Made by a program: the position numbers and the translations under genes | Shown: one piece after another, positions 57,620 through 64,000 of the stretch | Layout: every line of letters begins with the position of its first letter | Numbering within the stretch: the stretch's first letter is position 1 | The notes under the pieces: generated by a model | What the model was told of the DNA's origin: nothing | Databases searched by the model: none | The model's input: the letters and a program-made list of their open reading frames with translations, nothing else | From: Bagarius yarrelli | Lineage: Eukaryota; Chordata; Actinopteri; Siluriformes; Sisoridae | NCBI GenBank assembly: GCA_005784505.1 | Contig: VCAZ01000116.1 | Coordinates: forward strand, 705,007-769,006 | DNA: 64,000 bases | Direction: 5' to 3'

Positions 57620-57715
57620 TTAATAATTAAGTTGTTGAAGACGATTATGAGATCAAATCCCTTCACCACCAAGTTGCAACTGCTGGCTCTTAACTCTTAA
57701 CTGCATAAGTGTGTA
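57620..57715 (+). mobile_element. SINE family A, strongly diverged
   Basis: GATCAAATCCCTTCACCACC and AAGTTGCAACTGCTGG keep the B-box region and body start. Confidence 0.6.
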
Positions 57716-57841
57716 AGGGTGTGCATTCTTGCATTCTGGCACTAGTGTCCTTCTTGTGCTCAATTCAATGGAAAATTAAATACTTTGGCAGGACAAATGA
57801 AATGTTAAATCTAGAATAAACCAAGAAGCGAAGTTGGTTTT

Positions 57842-58203
57842 TAGGGCTGTGTATTGGCCTTATGATACATTTCATGATGCAGTAGATCACGATATATTGC
57901 AGTAAAATATATATTGCAATACTTCAAAACAACATAAACAACAAATAGCTTAAAAAGTTGGCGGCGCCCTTATTTTTTACGCCATGTTTTTTTCTGAGCC
58001 ATCGGCCGTATGTGTCAGCGACATCTACGATAGCAGATAGGAGATAGTCGTTTGACACACACTAAAAATTTTAATTAAATATTAACATAAACGTTAATCA
58101 GTTTAAACAGTAATTTATATATGTATCGATACTAGAAGTTAAAATATCGATATCAAAAAAATATCATGATAGTTAGATGTATCGATATTTTTACACAGCC
58201 CTA
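57842..58203. mobile_element. hAT-like MITE with 12-bp terminal inverted repeats
   Basis: Starts TAGGGCTGTGTA and ends TACACAGCCCTA, an exact 12-base inverted pair. The interior near the right end has ATCGATACTAGAAG and ATATCGATATC words. No coding frame. I see no convincing target duplication at these exact borders. Confidence 0.75.
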
Positions 58204-58284
58204 TAGAATTATAAGTGGCTTCCAAACCTCCTGGTCAAAATTCTATGTATGTTTAAATACAGGACATTATCCATAAGCACACAC

Positions 58285-58345
58285 TCCGGTGTCACCCAGA
58301 TGAGTCTGAATTTCTTCAAGGTTTCTTTGTAATAACATCTCACGG
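58285..58345 (-). repeat. Dispersed repeat F fragment
   Basis: GGTGTCACCCAGATGAGTCT and TTCAAGGTTTCTTTGTAATA, reversed relative to 29255-29400. Confidence 0.6.
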
Positions 58346-58554
58346 TTGACTCAGGCTTTCTCATGGGAAATAATATGAATTTTATTATTTTTATTTAAGC
58401 GGCTTTAATACAAAATCTGATAAAATCTGATAAAAATATTAATAATATTAAAATTAATTTAAAAATAAAAAATAAAAAGCCAGGCAATTGTTAGCAAAGC
58501 AATTAGAAACGCCGTCACCAATAAAACCCTGGAAAGTAGATTTAATAAAAAAAA

Positions 58555-59100
58555 GTGGAATAGCCAGTGAAAGTGTCAGCGTGTTTGTGATCAAAGCCCT
58601 TTGCTGTTTGAATATTCATCAGACAGAGATCACGGCTCATTAATGTGCACTGGGCGTCGGTGATGGCGGCCTGTGTGCCACGCAGATCTGGAATCCTTGT
58701 TCCTCTTTTTCGCTTTCTTGTCTGTGTTCAGCGTCTATATTAAGATGCCCGTCACATCGGCGGAGAATAAACAGACGCTCAGCGTCGACTTAAACACACT
58801 ACAAGGACAGCAAAACGAAAGACAGACAGATGAAGAGAGAGACAGGCTGTGAGGAAGACGTGCCTGTTTTACGGAAGGAAAATATATGAGGAAGGAGATT
58901 TCTTGAACGTGATTGATGGAGGATAAAGAGGACAGGATACCGTAGCTGATCGGTCGGGTTTTTTTTTTCCCTGCGCTGACGAAGCAGGATCGTCTCATCG
59001 TATATCCTGCAGCCGGAGGAGAAAAGCCGGGGATTCTTAGTCCAGCTCGACTGCATCTTCAAAGAGGAATTAACTTAGACGGAGATCCCTTTTATATCCG
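58555..59100. other. Unique block, candidate conserved element
   Basis: 58560-58700 has ATTCATCAGACAGAGATCAC and GCTCATTAATGTGCACTGGG, evenly composed with CG steps; 58960-59060 is also CG-richer. Open frames here lack splice support. Confidence 0.3.
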
Positions 59101-59164
59101 ACTAAGTTTCAAGGCTACTACGTGCAATTTGAAATGCCGTGCAAGAAAAAAGACACCTAGAGAA

Positions 59165-59196
59165 AGAGAGAAAGAAAGAAAGAAAGAAAGAAAGAA
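59165..59196. repeat. (GAAA)n microsatellite
   Basis: AGAAAGAAAGAAAG run. Confidence 0.95.
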
Positions 59197-59339
59197 GCAG
59201 ACTTCCTGTCACAGTTTTATACTGTGTGGAAAACAATATGAGAAAAATAAGCATTACAGAATTTTGGACTGATCTATAGATATTCAAATGTACAAGGCAA
59301 TACGAAACTTTGAACATTTGTCCATGTCAGTTTTTTCGG

Positions 59340-59562
59340 GGAAGTCATGTGACTCCGCCTTGTCCGGTAAATAGCACCAAAGCGGCATGGCGGAAAGATC
59401 AGACATCGAGTCAACTAAGAATCAGAAGTTTGTTCCAAAGAAAATCACCGTAATTTAAAAACAGGATAAAAACCATTAGAAAAAAACGTATTAATCATAA
59501 TCGAGTTAAAATATTTAATTAATCGAGGTTTGGATTTTAGGTCATATCGCCCAGCCCTTTCC
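59340..59562. mobile_element. hAT-like element, one end preserved
   Basis: Ends ATATCGCCCAGCCC, the reverse of GGGCTGGGCGATAT, the common start of fish hAT-like repeats. GTCATGTGACTCCGCC at the left matches the style of the 50640 copy. Confidence 0.65.
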
Positions 59563-59887
59563 AAACGCCAACTTTTTCTGACAGGAAATTAATTAATACA
59601 AAGGACCACTTAGAAACTTAGTAATAAAAATGTTACTAGATTAATATCACAAGAAGTAGATTCAATTTCTTTATATATTAATAATGTGTAATAATTTCGA
59701 CTAATTGAGTAAAGACGAGTAGTAAAAAGCATGAAATAAACAAACTAGCAAAAACATCGAAGCAAATAAATTAATCAATAAATATTAAAATAATAATAAT
59801 AAAAAACAAAGAATAGATGAATGCATAGAGATTTTATTATTAAATGAATTAAACAAAAAAATTCAAATAAATTAATCAAGATAACCT

Positions 59888-60210
<323 letters not shown>

Positions 60211-60621
60211 TCAACAGAAATGTAAGCATATGTAAAAAATACAGTTAAAATTTATTACCAAGACAATTGTTTTTTCTCTGATAAATTACACTCAATACAC
60301 TGATTTCATTGACATTTCAGGCACAGAAGACTACAAACGCCCACTTTAACCAACAAACACAATAAAATATTCTTTATAAACAAAACATTAAATAAAACAA
60401 ACCAAGTAAAAATCTCTACTGTTTCAGAAAGTCCTCTGCATCTTCCTTACCTAAGATTTCAGATTTACACTAAACGCTTTCAGCCCCGATTTGTTTCCTT
60501 TAATCGCTAGTTTACCGTTAGTTTAATTTCATCGGAGGAAAGAATTATCGCATTGTTAACCGTCAGGCGATTAAGGATGCGATCATTTTCCCCTCTGATA
60601 AAATTCTACCAATGGGAATAG

Positions 60622-60669
60622 ACCTACAGTGTGACCTACAGTGTGACCTACAGTGTGACTTACAGTGTG
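60622..60669. repeat. 12-bp tandem repeat, four units
   Basis: GACCTACAGTGT three times, then GACTTACAGTGT. Confidence 0.95.
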
Positions 60670-61093
60670 ATCGGGTTTATACAGTCCAACAAACAACAAT
60701 AGAAAAATCCACACACTGTAAAAACAGTTACAAAAATTAACATTTTAACAAATTTATATCAAATATTGACTATAGAAGCGAAGGATTTTGTCCTGTGCGC
60801 AAGCTGCTGCTTTAAGGCTGATTGGTTCTTCATTCATTTGCTTCAATTAAGAAGGTTTATTACCTCAGCAAATCATTGACGATTACAGAAACTAGTTTTT
60901 TCATAGCGGTGATAGAGTTAAACCTAATTTGGGTCAACTGGTGACCCTTTTCTGGAAGCAGAATGGATAAAAATTTGGAGGAATTAAAAAAATCAGGACA
61001 ATAAAGACCGTGTATGCGCATGACCTCTGTCGACGCGGGTTTACTGGAACACAGGGAGAAGGGATGTAAAAGCAAGTAACGCATGCATAAATT

Positions 61094-61097
<4 letters not shown>

Positions 61098-61124
<27 letters not shown>
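61098..61124. repeat. (CA)n microsatellite
   Basis: Pure AC run. Confidence 0.97.
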
Positions 61125-61125
<1 letters not shown>

Positions 61126-61421
61126 TTGCTCATTGTAGGATTATTTTAGGATTCAGAGCAAGGAGAGTTTTCGTCCCAAATTTGTACCCAATTTACATCG
61201 GATCAGGTTGGTTGGAGCCTTTAATAGAACGAGGTTCCCTGATCTTATTTGCAGTACTGGACCTCTCGCGCACAGTGAAGCCTCCCAGGACCGCCACCAG
61301 AATTAAAACTGCAAACCTAATCAAAAACAAAATCACAAACACACCTGGTGCAAATCCACACAGCGAAGGTGAAAGGAGAAAGTATTCCACAGGAAGTGGT
61401 ACCAATACCCCATGCAAAACG

Positions 61422-61836
<415 letters not shown>

Positions 61837-61861
61837 TGAACAAATCTGAGAAATGAATGAA

Positions 61862-62020
61862 TGAAAGTTGCAGCTCGGTGGTTACAGTGTTAGATTTGCT
61901 GATCATGGGTTTAATTCCCAGAGGCACTTTCCTGCCATTGCTGGGCCCCTATTCAAGGCCCTCACATGCTTAGTTTAAATTAGATAAATGTAAATGGCTG
62001 TGCATAAGGGCTCCTTACTA
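61862..62020 (+). mobile_element. SINE family A
   Basis: GAAAGTTGCAGCTCGGTGGT, GGGTTTAATTCCCAGAGGCA, TGCTGGGCCCCTATTCAAGG, GGCTGTGCATAAGGGCTC. Confidence 0.85.
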
Positions 62021-62099
62021 AAGTGTAAGAGTCTAAGAACAGATTCAAAAATCTATGTTTTATTAAAATAATTATTTCTGAGAAATAAATGAAAGCCAG

Positions 62100-62460
62100 A
62101 CCAGTGATAAGAAAGAGGAATAATAATGGAGGAGGTCCAGCCTGCGTTAACGACTCTCGCACTGAGAAACATCCGTGCGGAATTCACCTTTAGCCGTGTC
62201 GTGCTTTCGGCTGAACATCTCCCAGAGACTGGAGTACGATCGCTGCGGTAATGAGAGGACGAGTAATCCACACTGTCTACACTCTCTCTACACCTGAGCT
62301 GAGGAGCGTCTAGCTGTAAGGTGGAATATAACTGTTCTCAGATCAGCAGATTACAGGGAAGCGAAACGTCTTATAGCATGAGCTACAGTGGAATAAACAC
62401 AGCCTAGTAAACATCCACTATAGAAAATAGTAGCGGGATATGAAACATCGATTAGATAAA
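62100..62460. other. Unique CG-richer block
   Basis: GCGTTAACGACTCTCGCACT and ACTGGAGTACGATCGCTGCG lie in a non-repetitive stretch. It could be a conserved element; no exon was recognised. Confidence 0.28.
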
Positions 62461-62508
62461 AAAAAAAAGCACAATCTGTTCTTTTTCAGGTATAGCATAT
62501 TGCTGGTT

Positions 62509-62540
<32 letters not shown>
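62509..62540. repeat. (CA)n microsatellite
   Basis: ACAC run with one TAC near its end. Confidence 0.97.
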
Positions 62541-62541
<1 letters not shown>

Positions 62542-62961
62542 ACTGACTCAAAAGCTATTTATAGTACATTTGATGTCCAAGCAACACTATTAACTCCATT
62601 ATTATAAAATCTGTACCAATATTAAAGAATAAAACATGAATTTAATCGCATATATATTAATAATGTTTTAGGCTACATACTGTAGAAGCTCTTATTGGCC
62701 AAGAGGGCAACTCACTGACATGTAGAGCAACCAATCACAGGACGTTTTACCAGACGTTTTGTTACCGGTTGGTTGGGCTGACATTTAAAACATTTGGGGT
62801 AAAACAAGTGCAAACCGTTAAGGAAAATATGGCTTCCCATTCCAGTGTGACTTCTAGTATGAAATGCGTATTTAGCGATGTCTAATGCTAACATCCAAAA
62901 AAAACCCCACGACTGAATAAACGACTAGCACGATTTGTTAACCCTTTATTCCCTTAAGTGA

Positions 62962-63305
62962 ATTTAGGGTTCAGGGGATAAGGGGTTGGGGGAATATAAA
63001 GGAATGTAGGGTTTAGGGAATGTAGGGTTTTGGGAATAAGAAGGGGTTAGGGGAATATAAGGGAATGTAGGGTTTGGGAAAGTAGAAGGAACTTGGGGTT
63101 TAGGGAACAGAGGGTTAAGAGAATAATGGGTTTAGGGAATAAGAAGGAATGTAGGGTTTAGGGAATAAAGGGTTTGGGGAATTAGAAGGAATGTAGGGTT
63201 TGGGGAATTAGAAGGAATTTAGAATTTAGGGAACAAAGGGTTACAAGAATAATGGGTTTAGGGAATAAGAAGGAATGTAATGTTTAGAGAATAAAGGGTG
63301 AAAGA
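62962..63305. repeat. Degenerate GTAGGGTTTAGGGAATA minisatellite
   Basis: Units mixing GTAGGGTTTAGGGAAT, AAGAAGGAATGTAGGG and GAATAATGGGTTTAGGG, about 15-45 bases long. TTTAGGG recurs many times, but never as an uninterrupted TTAGGG array. Confidence 0.92.
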
Positions 63306-63342
63306 ATAGACTTCTTTAATTTTTTTTTAATTAAGTAGTTAA

Positions 63343-63440
63343 CGTTAAGGGCCCTGCTTAGGGGCCTAGTGGTGGTTTAAGGAATTAAACCCACAATCTT
63401 CTCAAATCTGATCAAAACTAACATATCACTTCCACTAATG
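63343..63440 (-). mobile_element. SINE family A, diverged
   Basis: GTTAAGGGCCCTGCTTAGGG, GGAATTAAACCCACAATCTT; head lost. Confidence 0.75.
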
Positions 63441-63499
63441 TGCTACTAATGTGCACCTCTAAGTAATGATCAATAGCTCAGCTTTCTGTGTTGTGGTTC

Positions 63500-64000
63500 T
63501 TTAATAATAAAATAGCTAAATGACATCCTCGAGTCGAGCAATTAAAAATAAATCAGAGAGAAAATGCAAAGCTACACCGGGCAGCCTCCAGCCCGCTAAA
63601 TCGCTCTGTAGTCAATCGGAGATTGAGAAAAGCATGTATGAGTCACAATGAAAGTCTGCTTTATCGTGGGAGGGCATTTCATTCTCAATCGCAAACAGCT
63701 TTACTAAGTCAGGGCCTTTTTCCCGATCCATCACAGGAATCATCTATTTTTGCAAAGCCCACACCCCCATGGTACAGCCCTGGAACCGCTCAAAAAAAAC
63801 ACCGCCTCCTCTGCTTGGACATCCATATTTCATAACCTGCAGCTTCTCTTTGAAAGTTTGCCCAGCTTGGACTTTTATAAGCCTGCTTTCAGGATTTTCT
63901 TCATCCGGTTTCATCTCTGATAGCATTTTACTCAGGACCAGGTTTAAGCCAAAAAAAACCAAAAAAATAAACGTTTTCCTGTTCTGATTGAACAGAAGAG
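63500..64000. other. Unique block at window end
   Basis: Non-repetitive, evenly composed; 63530-63740 may be a conserved element. Overlapping 70-72 codon frames on both strands have no family support. Confidence 0.28.

Noticed and set aside
62962..63305. True interstitial telomeric sequence
   Set aside because: TTAGGG never occurs as consecutive units; the period is longer and irregular.

Overview
This is a stretch of vertebrate nuclear DNA, almost certainly from a ray-finned fish. It is AT-rich, carries no long open reading frame, and is packed with microsatellites, minisatellites and dispersed repeats. The repeats are tRNA-derived SINEs of three types, an L2-like LINE end, Tc1-like and hAT-like DNA transposon relics, and a common fish repeat ending in (GAATG)n or (GGAT)n. 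The two main SINE types look like elements common in ostariophysan fish. A catfish is my best guess, but that is inference from memory of repeat families and not a proof.

Only one place looks like part of a protein gene. At about 43.06-43.44 kb (+ strand) a CpG-rich block with no TATA box ends in an ATG, seven codons (MKSLLGE) and a strong splice donor (AGG|GTGAGT). I read this as the promoter, 5'UTR and first coding exon of a gene running rightwards; the remaining 20 kb of the window would then lie in its first intron. I could not identify the gene. All other short open frames I examined are explained by simple repeats, minisatellites or transposons, or have no support as genes.

Layout. 0-4.2 kb: mostly unique DNA with a large CT-rich tract (0.9-1.44 kb) and a TAATC-type repeat. 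4.1-26.5 kb: gene-poor DNA with many SINEs, several in inverted pairs, a Tc1-like relic (15.9-16.85 kb), a pair of inverted 0.35-0.4 kb repeats (6.7 and 18.5 kb) and a purine-rich tract (25.36-26.19 kb). 26.5-40 kb: more SINEs, an L2-like LINE 3' end (32.1-32.4 kb), a hAT-like MITE with target duplication (33.9 kb), and a Tc1 relic split by another repeat (38.3-39.0 kb). 40.06-40.87 kb: a 28-bp minisatellite. 41.95-42.85 kb: a pyrimidine tract containing a 155-bp tandem duplication, directly upstream of the candidate promoter. 45.2-46.3 kb: a 29-bp minisatellite. 46.3-64 kb: putative intron with SINEs, a SINE-like minisatellite (56.2-57.0 kb), hAT-like elements, two duplicated (ATCT)n loci and a telomere-like degenerate repeat (62.96-63.3 kb).

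I found no operon, CRISPR array, RNA gene or new enzymatic system. The most informative features are records of repeat evolution: an L2-like LINE and the main SINE sharing a 3' tail, a dated nested insertion with its empty site elsewhere in the window, repeated tRNA-promoter modules inside one SINE family, and recurrent SINE inverted pairs. Several unique, relatively GC-rich blocks are candidate conserved non-coding elements, but that can only be shown by alignment.
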